Positions 50,418 to 59,674 of a DNA stretch of 64,000 nt are shown piece by piece. This DNA comes from SHZL01 sp963708905. Lineage in GTDB: Bacteria > Pseudomonadota > Gammaproteobacteria > Xanthomonadales > SZUA-36. Numbering within the stretch: position 1 is the stretch's first letter; every line of letters starts with the position of its first letter. Location: assembly GCA_963708905.1 (NCBI GenBank), contig CAVPUV010000081.1:198269-262268 (forward strand), read 5' to 3'. The notes under the pieces are model-generated. The model was not told the DNA's origin. It worked only from the letters and a program-made list of their open reading frames with translations, and did no database searches. The translations under genes were made by a program, and so were the position numbers.

Positions 50418-50831
50418 ATGTCGCAGCGTAAAGCACAGCGCAAGCCATCCACAGCGATAAAAGGCCAGCAGATCGCGCCTGCTCTTACAACGGTATTCAA
50501 TATCCTGCAGGCCTGGGAAGTGAAGGTGATGAACTGGGGCGTATTGCTGGGTGTCTCGCAGCCGACCATCCATCGCTGGAAGGCCAATCCGGCCGCTGTG
50601 GCGAAGGCTAATTCCCGCGATCTGGCGGAGCGTCTGTCTTACATTCTCGGTATTTACAAGGCCCTGCAGATTCTGCTGCCGGATGCCCGTTCCGCTGATT
50701 CCTGGGTGAACCGGCCCAATTCGGCCCTGCTGTTTGCCGGCCGCGCGCCGCTGGAGCGCATTCTCGGTGGTAACGTCGCCGATCTGTACGAGGTTCGCCG
50801 CTGGCTGGATGGGCAACGCGGTGCGGCATGA
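50418..50831 (+). CDS. MbcA/ParS/Xre-family antitoxin
   Basis: 137 residues. An N-terminal helix-turn-helix (WGVLLGVSQPTIHRWKANPA, ~res 41-60) and a C-terminal toxin-contact domain (ALLFAGRAPLERILGGNVAD) are the antitoxin half of the Xre-RES (COG5654-COG5642) system. ATG 50418 has GGAGG 7 bases before it. The toxin gene overlaps by 4 bases (ATGA). Confidence 0.92.
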   Translation: MSQRKAQRKPSTAIKGQQIAPALTTVFNILQAWEVKVMNWGVLLGVSQPTIHRWKANPAAVAKANSRDLAERLSYILGIYKALQILLPDARSADSWVNRPNSALLFAGRAPLERILGGNVADLYEVRRWLDGQRGAA

Positions 50832-51520
50832 TCCCGCCGCTCACCGCCATTGACTGGCGAAAATCCGCGCGCATAGTCCCCAGCCGGTATCCGCCCATCG
50901 GCGTGTTCGACCGGGTGGCGCGACCGCAAGACCTGGAAGCGGTATTCGCCATCGAAGCCCTGACCAACGACCGCGTGCGGGATGAATTGGGGGAAATCTG
51001 CCTGGTGCCCGAGGAAGACCGGATAGCGGGCGCCGGCACCACACCGATCATGGCCGCCTTCACTCACCCCAATCGGGATGGCAGCCGCTTTTCCGATGGC
51101 AGTTTCGGTGTTTACTACGCCGGGGATAGCCTGGCGACCGCCATCGCCGAAAGCCGCTTTCACCGCGAACGCTTCCTGGCCTATTCAGCCGAGCCGCCGA
51201 TCCGGCTCGAGATGCGTTGCTATTACGCCAGGGTCAGAGGAGAACTGCACGATTTGCGCAAGGCACGGGCATCCAAGCCGCAATGGTTTGACCCGGATCC
51301 ACGCCGCTACGGCGCGGGCCAGGATCTGGGGCTCGAACTGAAATCCCGTGGCAGCAACGGTCTTGTGTACCACAGCGTGCGCCGGCCGCAAGGAGAATGT
51401 GTGGGGATTTTCCGCCCGCGCCTGATTTCTCCCGTTACCCAGGGCCCCCATTTCGAATACCTCTGGGATGGGCGCTCCATTGTCGAGGTACTCCAAATTC
51501 AAAGGTATGCAGTTGCATAA
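50828..51520 (+). CDS. RES-domain toxin (NAD-degrading)
   Basis: 230 residues. RES domain residues are in order: Arg in SRYPPIGVFDR (~res 20), Glu in AIAESRFHRER (~res 110), and Ser in GSNGLVYHSVR (~res 180). Homologues degrade NAD+ by phosphorolysis, causing growth arrest until antitoxin is restored. Complete, so the pair is probably functional. Located 200 bases beyond the tRNA-Phe on its 5' side, outside the island array. Confidence 0.93.
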   Translation: MIPPLTAIDWRKSARIVPSRYPPIGVFDRVARPQDLEAVFAIEALTNDRVRDELGEICLVPEEDRIAGAGTTPIMAAFTHPNRDGSRFSDGSFGVYYAGDSLATAIAESRFHRERFLAYSAEPPIRLEMRCYYARVRGELHDLRKARASKPQWFDPDPRRYGAGQDLGLELKSRGSNGLVYHSVRRPQGECVGIFRPRLISPVTQGPHFEYLWDGRSIVEVLQIQRYAVA

Positions 51521-51554
51521 CTTGTTCCTGGTGTCCGTTTTCAGGGGTCCGTTT

Positions 51555-52100
51555 TCAGGGGAGTGAGCTGTCCGTGTCGTCCGGCAGACGCGAGAACTCG
51601 ACTTTCCACATCTGCGCCCAACCGGTTTCGGTCTTTTGTTCCGCGATGCTGGAATACGTATCGTCTCCGGACTGCTGCATCACACTGCGAATCTCGATAA
51701 CACCGCCATCGTCTTCAACGTGGCGCTCACCCGGGGCGATTATCCTGCCGCCTTCAGTCGTCAAAACACCATCGCTGACGCCACCCAGCGAGTTCCAGTA
51801 ACGGTATTTGATCTGCTCACCCGTGGGGTCCCATTGATATATGGCTTCGCCGCGATAATCCGGTTTGTCGCCACGCACAAAATGTACATCGCGGATAAAT
51901 GCCTCGCCATACATCCTCGAGAAACAGTGCGTATCCACATTCTTACCGTCTGCAAACGTGCCCCGCCAGCAGGAGCCGACCAGAAAGCGCAGGGGTTGCA
52001 GCTGGTCGCCGGCTGCAGGCACTTCATCGGCGCGCAAGTCGAACGCGTTCCAGAGGCCGAGGAAAAGCAGGCCGGCAAGCATCAGGATCTTGGAGGTCAT
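51555..52100 (-). CDS. Secreted protein of unknown function
   Basis: 181 residues with signal peptide (KILMLAGLLFLGLWNAFDLRA). The mature part is beta-rich and lipocalin-like: LRFLVGSCWRGTFADGKNVD, CFSRMYGEAFIRDVHFVRGD, YRGEAIYQWDPTGEQIKYRY. This pattern is seen in small secreted DUF1579-like proteins. No active site is recognised. ATG 52100 has GGAGG upstream; an extended frame to 52196 overlaps the next gene and is rejected. Confidence 0.78.
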   Translation of the reverse strand: MTSKILMLAGLLFLGLWNAFDLRADEVPAAGDQLQPLRFLVGSCWRGTFADGKNVDTHCFSRMYGEAFIRDVHFVRGDKPDYRGEAIYQWDPTGEQIKYRYWNSLGGVSDGVLTTEGGRIIAPGERHVEDDGGVIEIRSVMQQSGDDTYSSIAEQKTETGWAQMWKVEFSRLPDDTDSSLP

Positions 52101-52149
52101 GTGTCGGATAGCGCATTCCCTGGGCGGAATTCCTCGCGCTGGTGGCATG

Positions 52150-52545
52150 TTACAGCAAGCCAAAGACCAGCCCGTACAATGTGAACTGCACAGCATGATA
52201 ACCGCCGTTGATCAACAGCAGGCGGAGGGGTTTCAGCTCGAACTGATAGTTGACGCCGAAAGAGCCGGCGACCCAGAAAATGCCGGCGACCGCGCCTGCA
52301 CCCACGCCAAATGGAACCGTGGGATCAGGGCCGAGAAACATCGAAAATGTGATCGCCGCCAGCAGGCAAAAGATGAAGGACAGGCCAAATATCTTTGCCT
52401 TGCTGGCGGTGTTGAGCTGTTCTTCGGACAGGCCGGTGTCCTGCTGCCAGGCTTTGGCAAACATGATGGGTGAGTACCAGATTCCGCCCAGCACAAATGC
52501 GGCAATGGCGGCAACGATGGATGCGATCCAGTCTACGCTAGGCAT
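52150..52545 (-). CDS. DUF1761 membrane protein
   Basis: 131 residues with four predicted membrane helices, starting MPSVDWIASIVAAIAAFVLG and including GIWYSPIMFAKAWQ, the DUF1761 hallmark. Function unknown. Ends 49 bases from the start of the secreted protein gene downstream; same strand. Confidence 0.85.
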   Translation of the reverse strand: MPSVDWIASIVAAIAAFVLGGIWYSPIMFAKAWQQDTGLSEEQLNTASKAKIFGLSFIFCLLAAITFSMFLGPDPTVPFGVGAGAVAGIFWVAGSFGVNYQFELKPLRLLLINGGYHAVQFTLYGLVFGLL

Positions 52546-52616
52546 GTTGTGTCTCCTGTTTGGATGATTGTAGCGTCACAATATCCCCCTTGGTTGGCCA
52601 TAGATCAATCTTCAGA

Positions 52617-52889
52617 TCAATCTTCGGGCGCGACATACCCCGCTGGTTTTTCGGAACCGCCGCCAAACAGGAATTTCTCCATTTCGACTTCGAGAAACTT
52701 GCGGTGCTCGGGGTTGAGCGGGGACAGCCGGTGTTCGTTGATCAGCATGGTCTGGTGCTTCATCCACTGCTGCCAGGCTTGTTGTGAGATGTTCTCGTAA
52801 ATGCGTTTGCCGAGTTCACCCGGCCAGGTCTGGAACGTGAGGCCCTCCAGTTCCTGCTTCAATGCCTGGCAATACACCATTCGTGTCAT
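52617..52889 (-). CDS. yggX: Fe(II)-trafficking / oxidative damage protection protein YggX
   Basis: 90 residues. MTRMVYCQALKQELEGLTFQ, then GELGKRIYENISQQAWQQWM and HRLSPLNPEHRKFLEVEMEK: colinear with E. coli YggX, which protects Fe-S clusters and helps iron trafficking. Overlaps the mutY stop by 4 bases, the classical mutY-yggX operon of gammaproteobacteria. Confidence 0.97.
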   Translation of the reverse strand: MTRMVYCQALKQELEGLTFQTWPGELGKRIYENISQQAWQQWMKHQTMLINEHRLSPLNPEHRKFLEVEMEKFLFGGGSEKPAGYVAPED

Positions 52890-53944
52890 GCAAGTTCTCC
52901 GTGTTTCAGTTCATGCAACAGCTCAGTGACCGGCTTGGGCAGGCCGCGGCCGGTCGCGACGCCGAGCGCCATCCAGCGTTGCTCCGCCGAGCATTTTACC
53001 TGCTCTGCGCGGGTGCTGCGCAGCAGCAGCGGCTGGATGTGCATGCGCAGGTGGGTCAGACGATGCAGCCGTGCCGGCAAGCGCTCGGCGTCGGCCAGGA
53101 CCAGGCCGGTTCGGTGTTCCAGTTGCGCCAGGTTTTCTGCCTCCGGCAGCGACCAGAGCCCGCCCCAGATGCCGGCCGGCGGCCGCCGTTCCAGCAGTAC
53201 CCCGTGCGTGGGGTCATGCACGATCAGCATGAAGACCTGGCGGTCGTGGACTTTGGTTTGGGGTTTTGCGCCGGGGTAGCGCCGGACGGCGCCGGCGGCG
53301 CGGGCCTTGCAGTCTGTATTGAGCGGGCACTGCTCGCAGCCGGGCGTCGTGCGGCTGCAGACCATGGCGCCGAGATCCATGATGGCCTGGGTATAGTCGG
53401 CGCCGCGATGCTGTGGCAAGCGTGCCTCGGCTTCATGCCATAAAATATTTTGTACGGCGTTGGAACCCGGCCAGCCTGCCACCATGGCGTGGCGCGCGAG
53501 TACGCGGCGGACATTGCCATCCAGCACGGCGGCGGGCTGGTCCGTGGCTTGCGAAACGATGGCGTTGGCGGTACTGCGGCCGATCCCGGGCAAGGCTGAC
53601 AGCTCCGCGCTGGTTAAAGGTAATATGCCGCCGTATCGCTGCACGCACATCTGCGCCGCGTGGTGCAGGTTGCGGGCGCGGGCGTAGTAACCCAGCCCGG
53701 CCCATTGCGCCAGCACTTCGTCCAGCGGTGCTTGCGCCAGCTGCGCAATGTCCGGAAAGCGCTGCATCCAGCGCTCGAAGTAGGGGGTGACGGTGCTTAC
53801 CTGGGTTTGCTGCAGCATGACCTCGGCCACCCACACGCGATAGGGTGTGCGCGGATGCTGCCAGGGCAGGTCCTTGCGGCCGTGCTGATCCCACCAGGCC
53901 AGCAGGCGGTCGGCAAATGGTGGTGATGGGGCCATCAAGCCCAC
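52886..53944 (-). CDS. mutY: A/G-specific adenine glycosylase MutY
   Basis: 352 residues. RKDLPWQHPRTPYRVWVAEV at the start; GLGYYARARNLHHAA and the helix-hairpin-helix LPGIGRSTANAI with the catalytic Asp region VLDGNVRRVL. The 4Fe-4S site is CSRTTPGCEQCPLNTDC (C-x6-C-x2-C-x5-C). The C-terminal Nudix-like domain (PPAGIWGGLWSLPEAEN) recognises 8-oxoguanine. Removes A opposite oxidised G. Immediately follows ftsY, in one leftward run. Confidence 0.98.
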   Translation of the reverse strand: MGLMAPSPPFADRLLAWWDQHGRKDLPWQHPRTPYRVWVAEVMLQQTQVSTVTPYFERWMQRFPDIAQLAQAPLDEVLAQWAGLGYYARARNLHHAAQMCVQRYGGILPLTSAELSALPGIGRSTANAIVSQATDQPAAVLDGNVRRVLARHAMVAGWPGSNAVQNILWHEAEARLPQHRGADYTQAIMDLGAMVCSRTTPGCEQCPLNTDCKARAAGAVRRYPGAKPQTKVHDRQVFMLIVHDPTHGVLLERRPPAGIWGGLWSLPEAENLAQLEHRTGLVLADAERLPARLHRLTHLRMHIQPLLLRSTRAEQVKCSAEQRWMALGVATGRGLPKPVTELLHELKHGELA

Positions 53945-54949
53945 TCAGGCGATGGGCAGGATGGCGTTGACGAAGGCGCCGGCGTCGAACGGCCGCAGGT
54001 CGCTGGCTGATTCACCAACGCCGATAAAGCGGATCGGCAGCTTCAGTTCGCCGGCAATGGAAAACAGCACGCCGCCGCGCGCGGTGCCATCGAGCTTGGT
54101 CACGGTGATGCCGGTCAGGCCAATGGCCTGGTTGAACTCCCGCGCCTGGTTGAGTGCGTTCTGGCCGGTGCCGGCGTCCACCACCAGCATCACCTCGTGT
54201 GGCGCGCTCGGGTCGATGCGGCTCATGACACGGTGAATTTTCTTCAGCTCCGCCATCAGGTTGGACTGGGTATGCAGCCGGCCGGCGGTATCGGCGATCA
54301 ATACGTCGATGCCCTTAGCCCGGGCCGATTGCAAGGCGTCAAAAATCACCGCAGCCGAATCCGCCCCGCTGCCCTGTGCCATCACCGGTATGCCGTTGCG
54401 GTCGCCCCAGGCCTTGAGTTGTTCCACTGCGGCGGCACGAAAGGTATCGCCTGCCGCCAGCATGACAGACAAGCCTTCCTCCTTGTAACGTTGGGCGAGT
54501 TTGCCGATGGTGGTGGTTTTGCCGGCCCCGTTGATGCCCACCATCAGGATGACAAAAGGCTTTTTGGTCTCATCCACCACGAGGAATTGCTCGCAGGGCT
54601 CGATCAGTTCGAACAGTTCGGCTTGCACCGCCGGCAGCAGTTGGGCCGGTTCGCGGATGACCTTGTTGGCGACCGCCGCGCGCAGGTTTCCGACCATGGC
54701 GATCGCCGCCTGGGCGCTGATGTCGGCGCTGATCAGGGTGGCTTCTATTTCCTGCAGCAAGTCTTCATCGATGGCCGAGCGGGCGGAAAACAGCTGGCCG
54801 AGGCGCTGGCCCAGTTGCTTGCGGCTGTTTTCCAGCCGCTGCTCCAGCGCCTCTGCTGCAGCTTGCCCGCCCATACGTTCGCCAGGCCGCAGTTGCACGT
54901 CCTGTACTTCACCGGGGCGGTTCTTGTTCTTGCGGAATATTCGAAACAT
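53945..54949 (-). CDS. ftsY: Signal recognition particle receptor FtsY
   Basis: 334 residues: a short acidic/charged N-terminal region (MFRIFRKNKNRPGEVQ), four-helix N domain, and the GTPase: VGINGAGKTTTIGKLAQRY (G1), LAAGDTFRAAAVEQL, VLIADTAGRLHTQSNLMAEL (G3), TKLDGTARGGVLFSI (G4/G5). Docks SRP-ribosome complexes to SecYEG. Shorter N-terminal acidic domain than in E. coli. ATG 54949 is at the conserved MFxxF start; the longer frame to 55318 overlaps divergent rsmD. Confidence 0.98.
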   Translation of the reverse strand: MFRIFRKNKNRPGEVQDVQLRPGERMGGQAAAEALEQRLENSRKQLGQRLGQLFSARSAIDEDLLQEIEATLISADISAQAAIAMVGNLRAAVANKVIREPAQLLPAVQAELFELIEPCEQFLVVDETKKPFVILMVGINGAGKTTTIGKLAQRYKEEGLSVMLAAGDTFRAAAVEQLKAWGDRNGIPVMAQGSGADSAAVIFDALQSARAKGIDVLIADTAGRLHTQSNLMAELKKIHRVMSRIDPSAPHEVMLVVDAGTGQNALNQAREFNQAIGLTGITVTKLDGTARGGVLFSIAGELKLPIRFIGVGESASDLRPFDAGAFVNAILPIA

Positions 54950-55025
54950 CGGAAAGAGGCTTTGGCTGGCGCAAATCGGTATGCTTGGGAAGCTTTGAGT
55001 CATTATGCACGATGCGCCGTGGAGA

Positions 55026-55622
55026 ATGAATGAGCAGATGAAAAGCAAGGGCCGTATACAGCACAGAAAACCGGGTACGGTCCGCATCATCGCGGGCGAG
55101 TGGCGCGGCCGCCGCCTGCCGGTGCCGGACGTCGAAGGCCTGCGCCCTTCCGGTGACCGCAGCCGCGAAACCCTGTTTAACTGGTTACAGCCCGGTCTCG
55201 CCGGGGCGCGCTGCGTGGATCTGTTCGCCGGCACCGGTGTGTTGGGCCTGGAAGCGGTATCGCGTGGCGCGGCCGCGGCGGTGCTGGTGGACAAATCGCC
55301 TGCGGCTGTGGCCGCCATGCAGCGAAGCGTTGAACTCCTTGGCGCCGGTCAGGTGGCGGTGCTCGAAGCGGAAGCGCTATCCTGGCTGCAAAGCCAGCCG
55401 GTGCATTCGGTGGACATCGTGCTGGCCGATCCGCCGTTTGGCGCCGGCATGGCGCAGTTGGCGATGCGCCGGCTGGATGCGGCGGACATCGTGCGGCCCG
55501 GCGGTATGGTCTACCTGGAAAGCGCGCGCAGCGAACCGGTTCCGGCAGCCGGTCCACACTGGCGGAACATCAGGGAAAAGGTGTTGGGCGAAGTTCGTAT
55601 GCAGCTTTTCAAAAAAATCTGA
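55026..55622 (+). CDS. rsmD: 16S rRNA (guanine(966)-N2)-methyltransferase RsmD
   Basis: 198 residues. VRIIAGEWRGRRLPVPDVEG at the start, CVDLFAGTGVLGLEAVSRGA as SAM motif I, and VLADPPFGAGMAQL, the (D/N)PPF catalytic motif for N2-methylguanine. Divergent from ftsY as in many gammaproteobacteria. ATG 55026 with GGAG 5 bases before it. Confidence 0.96.
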   Translation: MNEQMKSKGRIQHRKPGTVRIIAGEWRGRRLPVPDVEGLRPSGDRSRETLFNWLQPGLAGARCVDLFAGTGVLGLEAVSRGAAAAVLVDKSPAAVAAMQRSVELLGAGQVAVLEAEALSWLQSQPVHSVDIVLADPPFGAGMAQLAMRRLDAADIVRPGGMVYLESARSEPVPAAGPHWRNIREKVLGEVRMQLFKKI

Positions 55623-55720
55623 AAAAAATTTGCAATAAGCTGAAAGCGATTCCAGATCGTCCGGGTCTCATCATCGCAAGCAACCCCCCTTTGCTTGTCA
55701 GACGACTCCTCAGTCCCTGT

Positions 55721-55753
55721 AAACGGGCGGCCTCACGGTCGCCCGTTTTTTTT
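55721..55753 (+). terminator. Rho-independent terminator
   Basis: AAACGGGCG-GCCTCACGGT-CGCCCGTTT followed by a run of eight T: seven strong GC pairs. It ends the rsmD transcript and separates it from coaD. Confidence 0.85.
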
Positions 55754-55814
55754 GTCTCAAATCGCTGCATGATTGAGCTACAATCAGGCTTGCTCCCCGA
55801 CTGCGAACAAAGAC

Positions 55815-56312
55815 ATGACTTGCCACCGTACCGCCGTCTACCCTGGCACCTTTGATCCCATTACCCATGGCCATGCAGATCTGGTGACCCGCGCGGCGCG
55901 CGTGTTCGACAAGGTCATCATCGCCATCGCCGAAAGCCCGCACAAGGTGCCGTTGTTTTCACTGGCCGAACGCATCAGGCTTGCGCAGACGGAAATGAGC
56001 AAGCTCGATAATGTGGAGGTGGTCGGTTTCAGCAACCTGCTGGTGGATTTCGTGCAGCAGATGGGTGCCGGGGTGATCGTGCGCGGTCTGCGCGCCGTAT
56101 CCGATTTCGAATACGAGTTTCAGCTCGCCAGCATGAATCGCCATCTTTCCCAGGAAGTTGAAACTCTGTTCATGACGCCAGACGAGCGCTATGGCTTTAT
56201 CTCCTCTTCGCTGGTAAAAGAGATTGCACGCCTGCATGGAGATGTGACGGAATTTGTCTGCCCCGAGGTTCAGCGGGCACTGAGCCGGCGCTTCATTGAA
56301 CTGGACGGCTAG
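55815..56312 (+). CDS. coaD: Phosphopantetheine adenylyltransferase CoaD
   Basis: 165 residues. AVYPGTFDPITHGHADLVTR holds the T/H-x-G-H nucleotidyl-transfer motif, and DERYGFISSSLVKEIARLHG the ISSS motif of the ATP site. Fourth step of coenzyme A synthesis, making dephospho-CoA. ATG 55815. Two bases separate it from yfhL. Confidence 0.98.
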   Translation: MTCHRTAVYPGTFDPITHGHADLVTRAARVFDKVIIAIAESPHKVPLFSLAERIRLAQTEMSKLDNVEVVGFSNLLVDFVQQMGAGVIVRGLRAVSDFEYEFQLASMNRHLSQEVETLFMTPDERYGFISSSLVKEIARLHGDVTEFVCPEVQRALSRRFIELDG

Positions 56313-56314
56313 AA

Positions 56315-56572
56315 TTGGCCCTGAAAATCACCGAAGAGTGCATCAACTGCGATGTCTGCGAGCCGGAGTGCCCCAACCAGGCCATCTCTCAGGGCATCGA
56401 GTACTACGTCATCGATGCCGCGAGGTGCACCGAGTGTGTGGGCCATTTCGATAAGCCGCAATGTGTCGAAGTATGCCCGGTGGAGTGCATACCCAACGAT
56501 CCGGAACACGTGGAAACCCATGAGCAGTTGTTACAGAAATTTTTCAAATTGAGTGGCGAAAATGCGCAATAG
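56315..56572 (+). CDS. yfhL: YfhL-family 2[4Fe-4S] ferredoxin
   Basis: 85 residues. First cluster CINCDVCEPECP (C-x2-C-x2-C-x3-C), second CTECVGHFDKPQCVEVCP (C-x2-C-x8-C-x3-C, with the family insertion). A TTG start at 56315, right after the coaD stop. The pairing coaD-yfhL is conserved. Electron partner unknown. Confidence 0.96.
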   Translation: MALKITEECINCDVCEPECPNQAISQGIEYYVIDAARCTECVGHFDKPQCVEVCPVECIPNDPEHVETHEQLLQKFFKLSGENAQ

Positions 56573-58307
56573 ATACCGGTTGATACCTTTGGCGGCGTGT
56601 AGTCTGCTGGCATGGAGCACGACGTTTGCGGCCAGTTTCGAGCCCGTCTGGGGCCGTGATGGCATGGTGGTGAGTTCGGTCAGTCCTGCTGCACCGGTCG
56701 GGCAGGCGGTTCTGGAACGGGGCGGAAACGCCGTCGATGCGATGGTGGCCAGCGCCTTTGTAGCCGCGGTGGCGCACCCCTTCAGCTCGGGACTGGGCGG
56801 CGGTCTGTTCGCGGTGGTACATGATGCAGAAAGTGGTGAAAACATCACGCTGGATGCACGCGAGACCGCTCCAGCCTCTGCCAGCGCCGAGTTCTACCAT
56901 AAAAATCCGGACGCCATCCGCATGGGTGCGCGCTCCGTGGGCGTGCCGGGCTTCGTGCAGGGGATCTGGGCCTTGCACCAGCGTTTCGGCACCCTGCCAT
57001 GGGCGGAACTGATCGAGCCGGCGATTGCACTGGCGGAAAACGGCGTCACCGTCAGTGTCTGGCACCATAACATGGTGAGCTATGTCGCGGACGCGCTGGA
57101 GGCCTTTCCGGAAACCCGCCGCATCCAGACCATTGACGGCGCGGCGCCGCCCCTGGGCTGGAAGCTGGTACAGAGCGATCTGGCGCAAACCTTGCGCCTG
57201 ATCCAGAAAAAGGGCGGCCAGGCGCTGGCGGTGGGACCGGTGGCGAAGAAAATCGAGCAGGCCACCGGTGGCGTTGTCACCGAACTGGACCTGGCGCGCT
57301 ACCAGGTCAAGTGGCGCGCGCCGGTGATGGGAAACTACCGTGGCTACCAGATGGTTTTCATGCCGCCGCCGAGTTCGGGAGGCGTCTTGATCATCGAGAT
57401 GCTCAATGTGTTGCAGCGTTATGACCTCGCTTCCATGGGCAAGGATTCAGGCGACTATATCCACCTTGTCGCCAGCGTGGAGAAACTGGCGTTTGCCGAT
57501 CGTGCGCAACTGCTGGGCGATCCGGACTTTTACGCTGTGCCGGTCGAACGCCTGACCTCCATGACCCATGCGGACGAACTGGCCGCGAACCTGAGGCCGG
57601 ATGGCCAGCCTGTGGTCAAGCCCACGCTGGCCGCGCCGCCCGATGACGCCGGCACCACGCACATCTCGGTGCTGGACCGCAACGGCAATGCCGTGGCCCT
57701 GACGCAAACGATCAACACCCTGTTCGGCTCCAAGATCACCGTGCCCGGCACCGGCATCGTGCTGAACAACGAGATGGATGATTTCTCCGTCGATGAGACC
57801 ACGCCCAATGCCTGGCAGGCGATCGGTTCGGACGCCAACGCGGTGCAGCCCGGCAAGCGGCCGCTGTCGTCCATGGCGCCGGTCATCGTCATGAAAGATG
57901 GCCGGGCGGTGATGGCGCTGGGTGGGTCCATGGGCACCATGATCATTTCGGCGGTGCTGCAAACGTTGTTGAACACCATCGATTTCGACTTCGATGCGGA
58001 ACGCGCGGTGATGGCGCCGCGCTTTCATCACCAGTGGCAGCCCGATACGCTGTTCCTGGAGCCCGAGTTTCCGCGTGATGTGCGCAGCCGGCTGGAAGCG
58101 CTGGGGCACTCTTTGGGTGAACGGGCGATGATTGCTGCTGTGCAGATGAGTGTGTACGATCCTGAATCCTGCTATTTCTGGGGTGGCGCCGACGGACGGC
58201 GCGACAGCGCCGCGGCCGGGGCCAACAGCGGCGAAATTCAGGCGCTTACTCCGGAGCAACGCTGCCAGGCGATCAGCAGCAATAAGGCATCAGCCGTACC
58301 CCAGTGA
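56562..58307 (+). CDS. ggt: Gamma-glutamyltransferase
   Basis: 581 residues. Signal peptide (LIPLAACSLLAWSTTFAA). LDARETAPASASAEFY and GARSVGVPGFVQGIW are in the large subunit; the autoprocessing site and nucleophile Thr lie in DDAGTTHISVLDRNGNAVAL; NNEMDDFSVDETTPNAWQAI and PGKRPLSSMAPVIVMKDGRA and GGSMGTMIISAVLQTLL follow. Complete. Periplasmic hydrolysis or transfer of gamma-glutamyl groups from glutathione. ATG 56562 (GTG 56553 possible), overlapping yfhL by 11 bases. Confidence 0.95.
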   Translation: MRNRYRLIPLAACSLLAWSTTFAASFEPVWGRDGMVVSSVSPAAPVGQAVLERGGNAVDAMVASAFVAAVAHPFSSGLGGGLFAVVHDAESGENITLDARETAPASASAEFYHKNPDAIRMGARSVGVPGFVQGIWALHQRFGTLPWAELIEPAIALAENGVTVSVWHHNMVSYVADALEAFPETRRIQTIDGAAPPLGWKLVQSDLAQTLRLIQKKGGQALAVGPVAKKIEQATGGVVTELDLARYQVKWRAPVMGNYRGYQMVFMPPPSSGGVLIIEMLNVLQRYDLASMGKDSGDYIHLVASVEKLAFADRAQLLGDPDFYAVPVERLTSMTHADELAANLRPDGQPVVKPTLAAPPDDAGTTHISVLDRNGNAVALTQTINTLFGSKITVPGTGIVLNNEMDDFSVDETTPNAWQAIGSDANAVQPGKRPLSSMAPVIVMKDGRAVMALGGSMGTMIISAVLQTLLNTIDFDFDAERAVMAPRFHHQWQPDTLFLEPEFPRDVRSRLEALGHSLGERAMIAAVQMSVYDPESCYFWGGADGRRDSAAAGANSGEIQALTPEQRCQAISSNKASAVPQ

Positions 58308-58330
58308 AATCGCTACAGAGGAATAAAGAC

Positions 58331-59626
58331 ATGAACAAAATTCTGCTCGCTTTGCTGCTGCTCATTCCATTGCAGCTGCAGGCAAAGATAACGGCCGCTG
58401 AAATCGATCAATTGGCTGACGGGGCCCAGGCCCAGGTGGTCGAATGGCGGCGCTGGTTCCACCAGAACCCGGAACTCGGCAACCGCGAGTTCAATACCTC
58501 GAAGCGCGTGGCGGAAATCCTGCAAGGCATGGGGCTGGAGCCGAAAACCGGCATTGCCCACACCGGCGTGGTGGCCATTATCGAAGGCGGCAAGCCCGGC
58601 CCGCTGGTGGCGCTGCGCGCCGACATGGATGGCCTGCCGGTGACCGAGCAGACCGGTCTGCCCTTTGCATCGGTGGCGAAAAGTGAGTACAACGGCGTGG
58701 AAACCGGTGTCATGCATGCCTGCGGGCATGACAGCCACATGGCCATGCTGCTGGGCACCGCCAGTATTCTTAATGCGCTGAAAGCCGAGTTGCCGGGTTC
58801 GGTGATGCTGATTTTCCAGCCGGCGGAAGAAGGTGCGCCAGCGGGTGAACGGGGCGGCGCTGAGCTGATGCTGAAGGAAGGCCTCTGGGCCGAGCGCAAA
58901 CCGGAGGCCGTATTCGGCCTGCACGTGGGCATCAACCAGCCGGGCGGCAAGGTCGCCGTGCGGCCGGGCCCGATGCTGGCGGCCGTCGACAGTTTCACTC
59001 TGACCGTCAACGGTAAACAGACCCACGGCGCGCGCCCGTGGAATGGGGTCGATCCGATCGTGGTAGCCGCGCAGATCATCCTCGGCTTGCAAACCATTGA
59101 AAGCCGCCAGGTGGATGTCACGCTGGCGCCATCGATCATCAGCGTGGGGCGCATCAACGGCGGCATCCGCAACAACGTGATTCCGGACAGCGTGGAAATG
59201 GAAGGCACCATCCGCAGTTTTGACCAGGCCATGCGTGAACAGATCCACACGCGTATTGAACGCACCGCCAAAGGTATCGCCGAAAGCGCTGGCGCCGAGA
59301 TCAAACTCGACCTCGAATACGGCTATCCCGCCACCGTCAACGATACCGGCCTGACCGCGCGCATGTTGCCGACCCTGCAGCGGGTGGCCGGCGAAGGTGG
59401 GCTGATAGAGGTACCGGCGCAGACCGTGGCCGAGGACTTCTCATACTTTGCCAACGAAACGCCCGGCCTGTACCTGTTCATCGGCAGCGGCGCTCCCGGC
59501 GTGGACCCGGACAGCCTGCCCAGCAACCACTCGCCGCTGTTCGACATGTACGAACCCGGCATGGAACTGGGGGTGCGGGCATTCAGCAATCTGGTGGTGG
59601 ATTACCTGCAGGGAAGCCCGGAATAA
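58331..59626 (+). CDS. Exported M20D-type amidohydrolase
   Basis: 431 residues with signal peptide (MNKILLALLLLIPLQLQA). VALRADMDGLPVTEQTGLPF, VMHACGHDSHMAMLLGTA and FQPAEEGAPAGERGGAELM provide the metal-binding residues of amidohydrolases related to hippurate/IAA-amino-acid hydrolases; the canonical Cys ligand (HACGHD) is present. Unlike the M20 protein at 30507, its active site looks intact. Likely cleaves N-acyl amino acids in the periplasm. Starts ATG 58331 with GAGG upstream. Same direction as ggt. Confidence 0.9.
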   Translation: MNKILLALLLLIPLQLQAKITAAEIDQLADGAQAQVVEWRRWFHQNPELGNREFNTSKRVAEILQGMGLEPKTGIAHTGVVAIIEGGKPGPLVALRADMDGLPVTEQTGLPFASVAKSEYNGVETGVMHACGHDSHMAMLLGTASILNALKAELPGSVMLIFQPAEEGAPAGERGGAELMLKEGLWAERKPEAVFGLHVGINQPGGKVAVRPGPMLAAVDSFTLTVNGKQTHGARPWNGVDPIVVAAQIILGLQTIESRQVDVTLAPSIISVGRINGGIRNNVIPDSVEMEGTIRSFDQAMREQIHTRIERTAKGIAESAGAEIKLDLEYGYPATVNDTGLTARMLPTLQRVAGEGGLIEVPAQTVAEDFSYFANETPGLYLFIGSGAPGVDPDSLPSNHSPLFDMYEPGMELGVRAFSNLVVDYLQGSPE

Positions 59627-59674
59627 TCATCGCGAACCGGGCCGCGGGCTTGACCCGAACAATCCAGCTGCCCC